Origin: Bacteriovoracaceae bacterium
Lineage (GTDB): Bacteria; Bdellovibrionota; Bacteriovoracia; Bacteriovoracales; Bacteriovoracaceae
Direction of reading: 5' to 3'
DNA length: 64,000 bases
Assembly (NCBI GenBank): GCA_016784965.1
Contig: JADHTQ010000014.1
Location: 1 to 64,000, forward strand
The notes under the pieces were generated by a model, which had not been told where the DNA came from, ran no database searches, and saw only the letters and a program-made list of their open reading frames with translations. Position 1 is the first letter of the stretch. Every line of letters starts with the position of its first letter. This document shows positions 17,001-25,888 of the stretch, piece by piece. Both the position numbers and the translations under genes were made by a program.

Positions 17001-20000
17001 ATGGAAAAGTCAACCTTTCAAACATTTAAAATGAGTTTAACAATGTTTATCTGCCTGTTGTTGCAGGCTTATGCAGTAGAAGCAGCTTCAACTACTGCTC
17101 CTGATTATGTGGATTTTCCCAAGTATCTTAAAATTTATAAAGACTTCAAACAAGTATCAGATTTAAAAAGAGAAAACGCCAAGGCAGCAAAATTGTCGGC
17201 GCAAGCAATAGACGAGGAGATTGCGACACTTAAAAGTTCAATAGCAAACAATCAAGCTACTATAAAAAATAGTCAATCTTCCATTGAGTTTATGGAGCAA
17301 GACATTCCTCGTATGGAACAAGACAATGAAAGGTTGGCAGCAATTATAATTGCTAATCGCAATACCATCTCAGAAAATCAAGTTAAAATTGATGGCCTAG
17401 ATAGTAGAGTGAGAGATTTAAAAGAAGATATTGCAGTAACTCGGGCCGAATATGAAGAAGTGGACACAAAAAGAGCAAGGGTTGCTCAAAGGTTACGCAG
17501 AAAAAATAGGGATATTGACACAATATCAGAGCAAATAAGATCTAATCGACAAACTTTAAGAGCACTCAAACAGCAACTTCAAGATAAAAGGCAAAAAAGA
17601 GACCAAGTTAAAAAAAGGATTGAACAGCTTAAGTTGGAGCTACCTCTAAAAAAACAAAAAAGGCAGAAGGCCCAAGAGAAACTAGCAGCAATTAACACTC
17701 AAATAACTAATTTAAAGCAGGCCATCGCCCGCTTAAATGAAGCAGTTGATCGCCTAAAAGGAAAAAAACAAACTGCAACCCAGGAGCTAGAAAATGCCCG
17801 TGCTACTTTTGCTCCCATGAAGCAAAAAATGCAGCAGTTAAATACTAAAATCACCAAGGCCACTGCCGACTATAAGAGTTTTTCTGATAAAGTGGTTGCC
17901 ACACAAAATAAAATAACAAATTTAAAAGCTCAAAGTGCTGGTTTTGTCCAAAAAATACAAGAGCTAGAAAACAAAAAATTTGCACTAGAAGAGAAAAAGC
18001 GAAACAAGATTGCCCAAAAAAGTAAATTAGAACAAGAGATGACAAAGCTGCGCCAAAACTTTCAAAAAGTTTCGGCCAAACAAAATAAAAAAAGAAAACA
18101 GCTTAAGGCCCTAAAAGATGACCCAAATGCACCAAATAGGGAAGCCAGAATGCAGGCGTTGCGCACAGAGATTACAAAGCTTGCTCAAAGGCAAAAACAG
18201 ATTACTCAGAAAATGAAAAATACACAGAGTAAGATAGATGCAATTCCTTCTCAGATCGCTCAAATAGAATCAAACATTCAAAAAACTCAAAATGGTATTC
18301 AAAGGCTAGAAGGCAAAATCCAAGCAAACGTGCAGTTAGTTATAAAAAATGAACAAAAGCTTGCAAGTCTTAGTGAAAAAATGGCACAGGCAAAGAACAA
18401 AAAAGACCAATTAGTTAGCAAAAAGCAGCAATTGAAGCCAAAGTTTGATAATGCTAAGGCACAAGTTACTGCTAAAAAGAATGCATTGGACACAGTGGTT
18501 ACCAAGTTACAACAAAAAATCGATACACGTTCACAAAAAAAGGCAAATCTAACACAAGCAAAAAACAAAAAAGTGGAAGTTAGTAATAAAATCGTAACCC
18601 TAACTGCTAGAATCAAGACCATCAAAGAGAAGCTACCAACACTTAGACAAAGGCTAAAAAAGCTTAATAATCAAGTGATACCCGATTTGATCGCCAAGCG
18701 AGATTATCAAATTACAGTTATCAACAATTTGGAAGAGGATTTAAGGGTAGCTGTGGCCAAAAGAGATCAACTAAAAGTAAGGCTTGCAAGAGTGACTAGA
18801 CAATTAAATGCATTAAGTGATGATCTTGCAGATTTTGTGGATGCCAAAAATGAATTAGAGAATCACATTTTGGCCTTAGAGTCATATAACCGCAGGCTTG
18901 CGGCCAGTAACCGTGCCAATCAAAGACAAATCGCTGAAAATGAACAAACGTCACAAGACTATAGTAATGAAATAATAAGGCTTACAAAGCTAATTGGTGA
19001 TTTACTCATTGCAATTAATAATGACCAAGATGAAATTGCTATTAAAACACCACAGGCAGCTGCCGCTTGGGCCACATATACTGACTTAGATAAAGATGCC
19101 ACTCAAGCTGAGGCCCAGACTGCACAGAAGCTTGCTAAATATAAAGAGATTAAAGCAAACTATGATGAGCAGCTTCTGCTGGCAAAACAAAATGGACAAA
19201 CGCAAGGTGATCAAGACGGAGATGAAGAAGGTGAAGGCCCAGGTACTGATGCTGGTGATGCTTATGGAGCTAATGAGGGGACAGTTCTTGGTACGGCCCA
19301 AGGTAGAGCTTGGGGCTTAAACAAAGGTAAGCAAGATGGTAGGGACCAAGGTAAAAAAGATGGATACCGTGACGGCTATACTACCGCTAATTATGAAGAA
19401 GGAAGGGCCATAGGTTATGAAATTGGTAAAGAGCAAGCGTATGCTACCGCCAGGGCAGAGGATTATCCAAGGGCCCAAGCTGTTAAAAAACAACAGCTTC
19501 TAAGTGTAGATCTGACAAATGTTATTTCTGTGGATAATACTGCTAACAATATCTTTCAATTAGCATTTTACCCCTCTATGATGGCCCCTGAGGTGATGCA
19601 ACCAGCGAGTAACTATTTTGCCCACCAAGATAACCTCTGTGAAACTGATTATATTGATTTTACCAATGCTTGTTTGGCCTCTTACAAGATCGCTTATGAT
19701 AAAGCTTACCAGAAGTCTTATGACGAAGCATTTGAAGCTGCCCGTGTAGTCGCAAAAGAAAATGCCAGATCTATTGCTTTTGAAGAGCATAAAATGGATA
19801 GATGGCAAGAGGGTTATGATTCAACATATGCCACTTCCCACGCAAAATGGACAGCAATCTATGCAAAAGAAGCGCAAAACGATGGTCAGGCCCAAGGCAT
19901 CAAAGAGGGTAACAGTGAGAATATTGAGCAGGCCCGCGCCTCCATGTACACTCTGGGACTTTCAGATATGCAAGAAGAGTTTGAAAATAATGCAGTTTTA

Positions 20001-20744
20001 AGACTACAAGCTGCTAGCATTAAAAAGGCGCCTGAGTCAGCTCATAGCACACCTGATGGAAAGTATATCGCTGGAGATAAGCTTTTAATTGATATCAAAG
20101 TGGCCAATTTCGGAGCAGTAGCATCAAATAGAGACCAAGTTAAAATTCGCCTAGAGGCCTTGACAAACAATGTTACGGTTGATGGCGTTTTTCATGACTT
20201 AGTCAATATCCCCGGTGGTACAATTGCCAACGTTTCTGCAGTGGCAAAAGCTCAAATCAAACAAACTACAGTACTACCTGAAACTATCAAAATAAAAGTA
20301 GTTGCCACAATGCCAGATGGTAAAGGCGTGATTACTCAGTCACAAGTGATCACTATTAAAACTAAACTGCATATGGTAACCAAAATGGAGCGACTTAGGT
20401 ATGAGGCCAAGCCGGTCATTTTTGAAACTCAGTTTATCAGCTTAGATGTAAAAAATGCAGCCCCTGTAGATGCGATGAGAGATTATAAAATTTCACTTAG
20501 TATCCCTAAAATTAATTTTCACCAAGAAAAAAACCTAGGAAAGATCAAGGCCGGCCAGAGCAAGTCTGTACAGTTTAGATATTCACTTCGAGATTGGGGT
20601 CTTGAAGGCAAGTCAATTCCTGTTAAGCTTACAGTGAAGTATGGCCCAGCAGTTACATCCTCTAAAGAATTTGTAGTGGTTGGATCAGAGGAGCAAGGTT
20701 GTGAGTGGGGAGACATTACTTGTAACGATGATGATGATTGGTAA
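17001..20744 (+). CDS. Giant exported coiled-coil protein with C-terminal beta domains
   Basis: 1247 residues from the ATG at 17001 (AGGA eight bases upstream; an ATG at 16953 would put 16 extra residues before the signal peptide). The signal peptide ends near VEA-ASTT. From about residue 45 to 740 almost everything is Lys/Gln/Glu-rich heptad coiled coil, resembling SMC arms but without any ATPase head. Next is a segment of about 90 residues (about 750-840) with glycine every three to four residues (EGTVLGTAQGRAWGLNKGKQ). A mixed helical part follows. Two beta-sandwich-like stretches near 1020-1230 (LLIDIKVANFGAVASNRDQV) resemble CARDB/Ig-type extracellular domains. The end is Cys-containing and acidic (CEWGDITCNDDDDW). 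It is probably a rod-like surface or periplasmic protein; function unknown. It is the only gene between a sigma-54 promoter and a terminator, so it is monocistronic. Confidence 0.85.
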   Translation: MEKSTFQTFKMSLTMFICLLLQAYAVEAASTTAPDYVDFPKYLKIYKDFKQVSDLKRENAKAAKLSAQAIDEEIATLKSSIANNQATIKNSQSSIEFMEQDIPRMEQDNERLAAIIIANRNTISENQVKIDGLDSRVRDLKEDIAVTRAEYEEVDTKRARVAQRLRRKNRDIDTISEQIRSNRQTLRALKQQLQDKRQKRDQVKKRIEQLKLELPLKKQKRQKAQEKLAAINTQITNLKQAIARLNEAVDRLKGKKQTATQELENARATFAPMKQKMQQLNTKITKATADYKSFSDKVVATQNKITNLKAQSAGFVQKIQELENKKFALEEKKRNKIAQKSKLEQEMTKLRQNFQKVSAKQNKKRKQLKALKDDPNAPNREARMQALRTEITKLAQRQKQITQKMKNTQSKIDAIPSQIAQIESNIQKTQNGIQRLEGKIQANVQLVIKNEQKLASLSEKMAQAKNKKDQLVSKKQQLKPKFDNAKAQVTAKKNALDTVVTKLQQKIDTRSQKKANLTQAKNKKVEVSNKIVTLTARIKTIKEKLPTLRQRLKKLNNQVIPDLIAKRDYQITVINNLEEDLRVAVAKRDQLKVRLARVTRQLNALSDDLADFVDAKNELENHILALESYNRRLAASNRANQRQIAENEQTSQDYSNEIIRLTKLIGDLLIAINNDQDEIAIKTPQAAAAWATYTDLDKDATQAEAQTAQKLAKYKEIKANYDEQLLLAKQNGQTQGDQDGDEEGEGPGTDAGDAYGANEGTVLGTAQGRAWGLNKGKQDGRDQGKKDGYRDGYTTANYEEGRAIGYEIGKEQAYATARAEDYPRAQAVKKQQLLSVDLTNVISVDNTANNIFQLAFYPSMMAPEVMQPASNYFAHQDNLCETDYIDFTNACLASYKIAYDKAYQKSYDEAFEAARVVAKENARSIAFEEHKMDRWQEGYDSTYATSHAKWTAIYAKEAQNDGQAQGIKEGNSENIEQARASMYTLGLSDMQEEFENNAVLRLQAASIKKAPESAHSTPDGKYIAGDKLLIDIKVANFGAVASNRDQVKIRLEALTNNVTVDGVFHDLVNIPGGTIANVSAVAKAQIKQTTVLPETIKIKVVATMPDGKGVITQSQVITIKTKLHMVTKMERLRYEAKPVIFETQFISLDVKNAAPVDAMRDYKISLSIPKINFHQEKNLGKIKAGQSKSVQFRYSLRDWGLEGKSIPVKLTVKYGPAVTSSKEFVVVGSEEQGCEWGDITCNDDDDW

Positions 20745-20772
20745 ATAACTTATAACAGAAAAAAGAGGGTTA

Positions 20773-20820
20773 AATGTTCCCAAATTTGGGTACCCATTTT
20801 TGGGAACATTATACCTTTTT
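20773..20820. terminator. Strong hairpin terminator after the giant coiled-coil gene
   Basis: Perfect 12-bp arms (20773-20784 and 20799-20810) enclose a loop that itself contains the palindrome TGGGTACCCA (20787-20796). CCTTTTT follows. It is 29 bases after the coiled-coil gene stop, and the convergent ATP-grasp gene ends just beyond it, so it may work in both directions. Confidence 0.8.
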
Positions 20821-20852
20821 AACATCTACTAGCTAATTGAATCCTTTTGAAA

Positions 20853-22406
20853 CTATCTTTTACAAAAATCATTGACTAACTTTAGTGTCTTATCAAAGAT
20901 GTGGTGTGCAGAAGCTTGTGTGGTGCCTATTGCGGTGTAGCCAATTTTGCCGTGATCATGGAGAGCACCTAGCAGGTGAAAAACGACCCCTGTGTTTTTA
21001 CTTTTATCAAAGAGAACTCCCTGGTGTTGCATAAATGCTAAAAAGGTATCAATCTTGGTTCCTTTAAGCGATGAATTTAAGATGTTGTCATTAGACATAT
21101 AAAAAACACTTGATCCATCTTGGGCCTTAAGCTTTCCACTATTTTCGTCGTAATTTGAATTGGTTAAAAACTTGGCCGTGCGGTATGGATGAGTGGTGCC
21201 ACCTTGACGGATATTAACTTCTATGGCCCATAATTCACATTGATCACCATTTTTGACACATAAAAAATCAACAGCACATACACCACGAATCCCATGTTTG
21301 CTCATTACATGGCCGATTTTTTTACTCGTTTTACTAATTTCTTGGCGATATTCACTTCTTGCAGGAAAGATACTACCTAAGAAGGTTTGCCCATTGTGAT
21401 CGAGGATCTGCTCATGGGTAGAAAGCATCTCCACTGTACCATCTGCATGAATGAATAGTTGAGCACTTGGTGATGTTTTGTTTTGACCTTCTATATAGGT
21501 CTCAATTATAGCACCTTCACTTAAGCGCTCTAAAAATTTGGCAAAATTTAGTGCTTTAGATTGAAATTGCAGATTTGCCAGTAAGTCGTATATTAGCTGA
21601 ATTTGTGCTTTGACATGCATCTTTGATAAATCTTGATAGTTAGCTGTTAAGTTTAAAATGGCATTTCCATCACCAGAAACACCAGTATTTAATTTTACTA
21701 GAAATCTTTTAGCATCAGGGTGCCTGGCCCACAACTCTCTTACAGCTGATATGAGCTGGCCCAAGTCTGCAATGTTGTTTACACCATCTGCAAATTTAAT
21801 TTTACTTTCTTGAAATATCTGGCGATTGCCACTTTTGGTTTTAAAGTATTCAAGATGAGGTAGTGTCCCAAGAAGTGGCACACCTAACCTTTGGGCCAAT
21901 TTCATTTCATCTTTGGATACTACAAAAGTAGTTAAATAGGTATTTAATTTGTTAAAGTGAGACTTTAGAATGCGTATAAATTCTCTATTTTCTAAAATCT
22001 TTACACTTAAGCATTTAGTAGTAGAGTCGTCGTTTAAGGCCATAAATTTTATTCTCTTTCGAGCTTCTTTTGGGTTTGGCAGAAAATTAAGTAAGTGATC
22101 AATGGCCTTTTGATCAATTGGAACTGAGGTTATATATATGATGGAGGTATTTTTTGATGAGGCCTTTAAGGTTTCCCAAAGTGCCCTGGACTCGTAGTGA
22201 ATAACTCCGGTAATATTTTCAACGTTGCGTGGATCGATACTTATCGATGAGATGACAATTATAGTGTGTTTTTTTCCAGAGGCCTCAAGCTGCATTACCT
22301 GATCTAATTCATAGTATTTACGCTCAAGTGTGTGGCGATAGAAATTTCTTACTTTAGAAATCGGTAACCTATTAATTAGAGGTGTAGGAAGAGTTAATGC
22401 ATTCAT
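20853..22406 (-). CDS. ATP-grasp ligase (preATP-grasp plus PGM1-type C-terminus)
   Basis: 517 residues from the ATG at 22404-22406. The N-terminal about 210 residues are a Rossmann-like preATP-grasp region (HTIIVISSISIDPRNVENI). The ATP-grasp part has KRFLVKLNTGVSGDGNA (ATP-binding lysine and glycine loop) and the metal-binding end WAIEVNIRQGGTTHPYRT. The last about 100 residues (GVVFHLLGALHDHGKIGYT) resemble the C-terminal domain of PGM1-like peptide ligases. Such enzymes join a carboxylate to an amine through an acyl phosphate. The substrate is unknown. The aspartoacylase-like gene lies 119 bases upstream on the same strand, so one may make and the other cleave an N-acyl amino acid or small peptide. 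This pairing is inference. Confidence 0.8.
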   Translation of the reverse strand: MNALTLPTPLINRLPISKVRNFYRHTLERKYYELDQVMQLEASGKKHTIIVISSISIDPRNVENITGVIHYESRALWETLKASSKNTSIIYITSVPIDQKAIDHLLNFLPNPKEARKRIKFMALNDDSTTKCLSVKILENREFIRILKSHFNKLNTYLTTFVVSKDEMKLAQRLGVPLLGTLPHLEYFKTKSGNRQIFQESKIKFADGVNNIADLGQLISAVRELWARHPDAKRFLVKLNTGVSGDGNAILNLTANYQDLSKMHVKAQIQLIYDLLANLQFQSKALNFAKFLERLSEGAIIETYIEGQNKTSPSAQLFIHADGTVEMLSTHEQILDHNGQTFLGSIFPARSEYRQEISKTSKKIGHVMSKHGIRGVCAVDFLCVKNGDQCELWAIEVNIRQGGTTHPYRTAKFLTNSNYDENSGKLKAQDGSSVFYMSNDNILNSSLKGTKIDTFLAFMQHQGVLFDKSKNTGVVFHLLGALHDHGKIGYTAIGTTQASAHHIFDKTLKLVNDFCKR

Positions 22407-22525
22407 AAGCAATCCAGTTTAAAAAGTATCATTAATATGAATTTAAATGCAAAATAACTGCCAGAGTTGATATCAGTAATTTCAAGGTTTTAAAATGTGT
22501 GAGTGTACACAGCTTTGATAGTTGT

Positions 22526-23473
22526 CTATTTTTTAATAGTTCTTTTTTTGCACAAAAAACCGGCGTCGTGATCTGTTATGTTCACATTGTTGGAGGGTAA
22601 AATCATGTAGCAGTCATCTGGAGCTTTAAATACTTTATTACTGCCGGTAGCAATAACTTCGCCTTTTTTGAAAAAGCAACCAGATTGTATGTTAGAGCGG
22701 GTATAGTTAAATCCATTATCGTCGGGCACTAATGCACAAAGAGTTTCATACTGGGTAATCTCATTGTTGGGATTATCTTTAAAAGTCACTTGATAGTTTA
22801 ATTGAGATGCAAGTATGGGACTAGTGAGTTCAAAGTGTTCCAAAAACTTATGAATGTGATACATGGCCACTTGGGTTGAGTCAGCTCCATTGTGATTACC
22901 ACACTCAACTACCAGACAACGGGCCCCAAGCTTGGAGCACTCTTCGATCATTACCCCTTGAACGTGTTCGGGGTGAAATGCCAGATGAGTAGAAATGGGG
23001 CTTAGGGTTTTGGCAAGCTCAAATGATTCCGGGCGGTTATAGTTATATACCAGCATTCTATTGTCACCACTGCTTACTGAGTGTAGGTCTAAAACAGCTT
23101 TTAAATTTTTTTTATTTTGCAAATACTCGGTGATTTGCCGTGCTCTATTTCCAGAATAGTTTGCCTCAAAGGTGCTATTAAATAGGCGATTTAAATCATA
23201 CTCTACGTAGCGGGTGTTTTGGAGATACGCCTTGGGGTTTGCCAGCAAAAAATGGATGGCCCCACGAATTAATACTTGTGGATTTTCTAAAAGGTAGCGA
23301 TAAAAAGCAAGTGAGGCAGACACTCCACTGTGTTCGTTGCCATGGGTGCCACTGACAATCAAAACATGGGGGCCCTCATTTGTACTTTGAATAGTCATTG
23401 CTCCTTCAAAGTCACTTTGGTTGGCATTGATGAAATTGATGTCATTTTGCCGGTTATTATCTATAATATCCAT
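22526..23473 (-). CDS. Aspartoacylase/succinylglutamate desuccinylase-family hydrolase
   Basis: 315 residues of the M14-like AstE/AspA family, zinc enzymes that cleave N-acyl amino acids. Zinc ligands are in VSGTHGNEHSGV (His and Glu) and LDLHSVSSGDN (His). YDLNRLF is the substrate-binding DLNRxF typical of aspartoacylase. The catalytic glutamate is probably in CLVVECGNH. The C-terminal about 100 residues form the beta domain. The start ATG (23471-23473) has no strong ribosome binding site. It is divergent to the PHP gene and upstream of the ATP-grasp ligase. Confidence 0.88.
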   Translation of the reverse strand: MDIIDNNRQNDINFINANQSDFEGAMTIQSTNEGPHVLIVSGTHGNEHSGVSASLAFYRYLLENPQVLIRGAIHFLLANPKAYLQNTRYVEYDLNRLFNSTFEANYSGNRARQITEYLQNKKNLKAVLDLHSVSSGDNRMLVYNYNRPESFELAKTLSPISTHLAFHPEHVQGVMIEECSKLGARCLVVECGNHNGADSTQVAMYHIHKFLEHFELTSPILASQLNYQVTFKDNPNNEITQYETLCALVPDDNGFNYTRSNIQSGCFFKKGEVIATGSNKVFKAPDDCYMILPSNNVNITDHDAGFLCKKRTIKK

Positions 23474-23508
23474 ATATTAAAAGTTATCACACTCTGAAGG
23501 AGTATGTA

Positions 23509-24261
23509 ATGAGTATAACTATTGCCGTTGACGCACACTGCCATTCAGTGGCTTCAGGCCATGCACTTTGTACCATCCAAGAGATAATTGAGCTTACCTA
23601 TCAAAGAGGGCTGCAAGGAGTTGCCATTACTGATCATCACCCATCACTGGCCCATAAAGGTGATAAATATGTAGCAGGCGCTCCCGATGACCTGTACTTT
23701 TATGTGCTTCTTAAAAGATATCAAAACATGTTTGAGCAAGTGAAGCTTTATAAGGGAATTGAACTCAATATTTTAGATAAACCACCCTGGGTTTGTGAAC
23801 TATCATCGTTTAGTGGTGATTTTGATATTAAAATTGCCGGCATTCACCCCTTTTCACATCTATACAATCCGACAACACAAAGGGATAGAAATACAGATAT
23901 CTTGTTAAAGGCCATTGGGAGTGGAGATAAACCTCTGTTTAAGATTCTTGCACACCCTGCCTTAGACAACCTGCCCGTAGACATTGAGGCAGTGACAAAG
24001 GCCTGTATAGAGCGCGATATTGCCCTTGAAGTAAATAACTCTAATATTTTATATAGAAAAGAATCCATTAAACCTATTAGCACTATGCTAAAAGTTGTTA
24101 AAAAATTTGGGGGCAAAATTGCCGTAGGTAGTGATGCTCACGTTCCCCATGAAGTCGGAAACTTAACCGAGGCGATCAAGCTGTTGGAGGAGTGTGAGTT
24201 TCCCCAAGAGTTGATTGTTAACGGCTCACTTTTGGCCTTTGATGATTTTATCGGCCACTGA
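23509..24261 (+). CDS. PHP-domain phosphoesterase (YcdX-like)
   Basis: 250 residues. Metal-binding motifs of the PHP family are in order: VDAHCHSVASGHA, AITDHHPSL, GIELNI, AGIHPFSH, ILAHPALDN and VGSDAHVPHEVG. The overall pattern, length and the trinuclear metal set fit the YcdX/histidinol-phosphatase-like branch, which hydrolyses phosphomonoesters. The natural substrate is not evident. An AAGGAG site precedes the ATG. The last 14 bases overlap the end of the convergent subtilase gene. Confidence 0.9.
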   Translation: MSITIAVDAHCHSVASGHALCTIQEIIELTYQRGLQGVAITDHHPSLAHKGDKYVAGAPDDLYFYVLLKRYQNMFEQVKLYKGIELNILDKPPWVCELSSFSGDFDIKIAGIHPFSHLYNPTTQRDRNTDILLKAIGSGDKPLFKILAHPALDNLPVDIEAVTKACIERDIALEVNNSNILYRKESIKPISTMLKVVKKFGGKIAVGSDAHVPHEVGNLTEAIKLLEECEFPQELIVNGSLLAFDDFIGH

Positions 24262-25888
24262 TATTTAACTCCCACTTAGTAAGAGTACCGGTGTATCCCG
24301 CAGTTCCATCTACAATTTTAATAGTCCAATCACCATTTGAGTTTTCACCATAAAAGGCATTAGACAACAACACCATATCAGTCATAGTGGTGGAATTTGA
24401 AAGGCCATTGTTTACGTTTAGAAGAATACTTTTGGTGCCAGCAGGAGAGGTCAGCTCTACCCCAATGTGGGGAATTCTTTGGTGTGTGATGTTCACTCTA
24501 AGTTGTATCGCTTCGACAGTGAGTGATTCTGAGACAGTAATCGAATCAGTTACTCCTGCTGCACTATTGTCGGGTATACTTCTTGATGTCGTGTCGGAAT
24601 AACTCCAGTCAAGATCCACGTAGGTACCAAGATCAATAGAGTAGCTAGAGGCCATGGCAACTGCTGCATCAGTATCTACTAGACCAAAGCCAAACCAGTT
24701 ATGAAAGTTAAAACCAGCAGCATTAGTGACCCATGCCTGCTCCCAAATGTGTCCGCTTGGAATGCCGGAAACATCACTTGAACCATAGTTAGGTAGATCC
24801 GGATTAATTTTTTCAGCGGTACTTGCTAGAATGTATCTTACATCTCGCCAAGTGAGGTCAGAGTTAGCTTCTAACATCAAAGCAATTACACCAGAGATGG
24901 CAGGTGCAGCAGCTGAAGTTCCGTTGAAAATAGAAGTATAGTTACAACTGTCGTTATTTACCCTGCCCAAGTCAAAAGAGCCAGAAGCACTACTATATTT
25001 TGAATAACCAATTTGGCAGGTAGATTGATCTGTCGTGATAATGGCAGGTGAATAGACACCCGTCTCACCACCTGGAGCTGAGACCCAATTACACGAGCAA
25101 AGGGATGAGTAACTAGCTGAGTCCCCATCAGCATTAATTGCTGCCACATTTATTGTATAGGGAGTAGCATTGTAGGGATCAGTGTTACCATTTAAGTCGT
25201 ATTCAAAATTGTTGCCGACAGCTTTTACATAGATAAGGCCTTTATTGCTGCGGTAATTAGTCGTTGCATACTTAAGCTGCGCTAGATAGTCAGCTTCAAT
25301 TGTGATAATCTGGGTATCGGAGTAGCCCCAAGATTGATTGACAATATCGAAGTTATCGCTGCCATCTGCTTGGTCTATCTGATTGGCACTTGATTGAGAT
25401 CGCAAAAAATTATAGCCGGCAATTGCTGCTCCAGCTGCTACACCTCGACCGCCAATATTGTTGTCTTTGGTGGCGGCAATAACGCCTGCTACACTGGTAC
25501 CATGATCGCCTGTTCCTGTAGTATTTGTTGGGTCAGTGGTGCTGTTGACGTAGTTTTTTGAAAGTCCACTTAAGACATTGCTTTGCAGATCTTCATGAGC
25601 AATTTCAAGGCCTGTGTCAGAAACTAAAACTTTAACTCCCGCACCACTAGTGTTGTTTATCTCAGTTTGCAGCATATTCAAATCCACTCCAGCACTCCCG
25701 CCTGTATCAGAAAATGCACTCTGCTCAGAGTTAAGTAGGTGCCAAGAACACCCTGCTAGGGGATCACCTTCAGAAATGGAGTCAGAAGAGCCGCAGTCAA
25801 TCTTGCTGGTAACAATTCCTGAGCTAGTAGTCCCACCTTGTCCACAACCAATAAGCAGAAGTAGAAATATGTTGATAAATTTATTCAT
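24248..25888 (-). CDS. Subtilisin-like (S8) lipoprotein protease with P-domain
   Basis: 546 residues. Residues 1-15 carry a lipobox ending LLIG-C15, so it is a lipoprotein. The triad is D91 (VLVSDTGLEIAHEDL), H129 (GTGDHGTSVAG) and S325 (FNGTSAAAPAISG), with the oxyanion Asn in AVGNNFEYD. The C-terminal about 110 residues are a proprotein-convertase P-domain (QRIPHIGVELTSPAGT). The family's WHLLNSEQSA start motif sits only about 35 residues after the lipobox, so there is no room for the usual inhibitory prodomain. The gene immediately upstream overlaps it (ATGA) and may supply that function. It probably acts on the outer membrane or in the periplasm. Confidence 0.95.
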   Translation of the reverse strand: MNKFINIFLLLLIGCGQGGTTSSGIVTSKIDCGSSDSISEGDPLAGCSWHLLNSEQSAFSDTGGSAGVDLNMLQTEINNTSGAGVKVLVSDTGLEIAHEDLQSNVLSGLSKNYVNSTTDPTNTTGTGDHGTSVAGVIAATKDNNIGGRGVAAGAAIAGYNFLRSQSSANQIDQADGSDNFDIVNQSWGYSDTQIITIEADYLAQLKYATTNYRSNKGLIYVKAVGNNFEYDLNGNTDPYNATPYTINVAAINADGDSASYSSLCSCNWVSAPGGETGVYSPAIITTDQSTCQIGYSKYSSASGSFDLGRVNNDSCNYTSIFNGTSAAAPAISGVIALMLEANSDLTWRDVRYILASTAEKINPDLPNYGSSDVSGIPSGHIWEQAWVTNAAGFNFHNWFGFGLVDTDAAVAMASSYSIDLGTYVDLDWSYSDTTSRSIPDNSAAGVTDSITVSESLTVEAIQLRVNITHQRIPHIGVELTSPAGTKSILLNVNNGLSNSTTMTDMVLLSNAFYGENSNGDWTIKIVDGTAGYTGTLTKWELNISGR

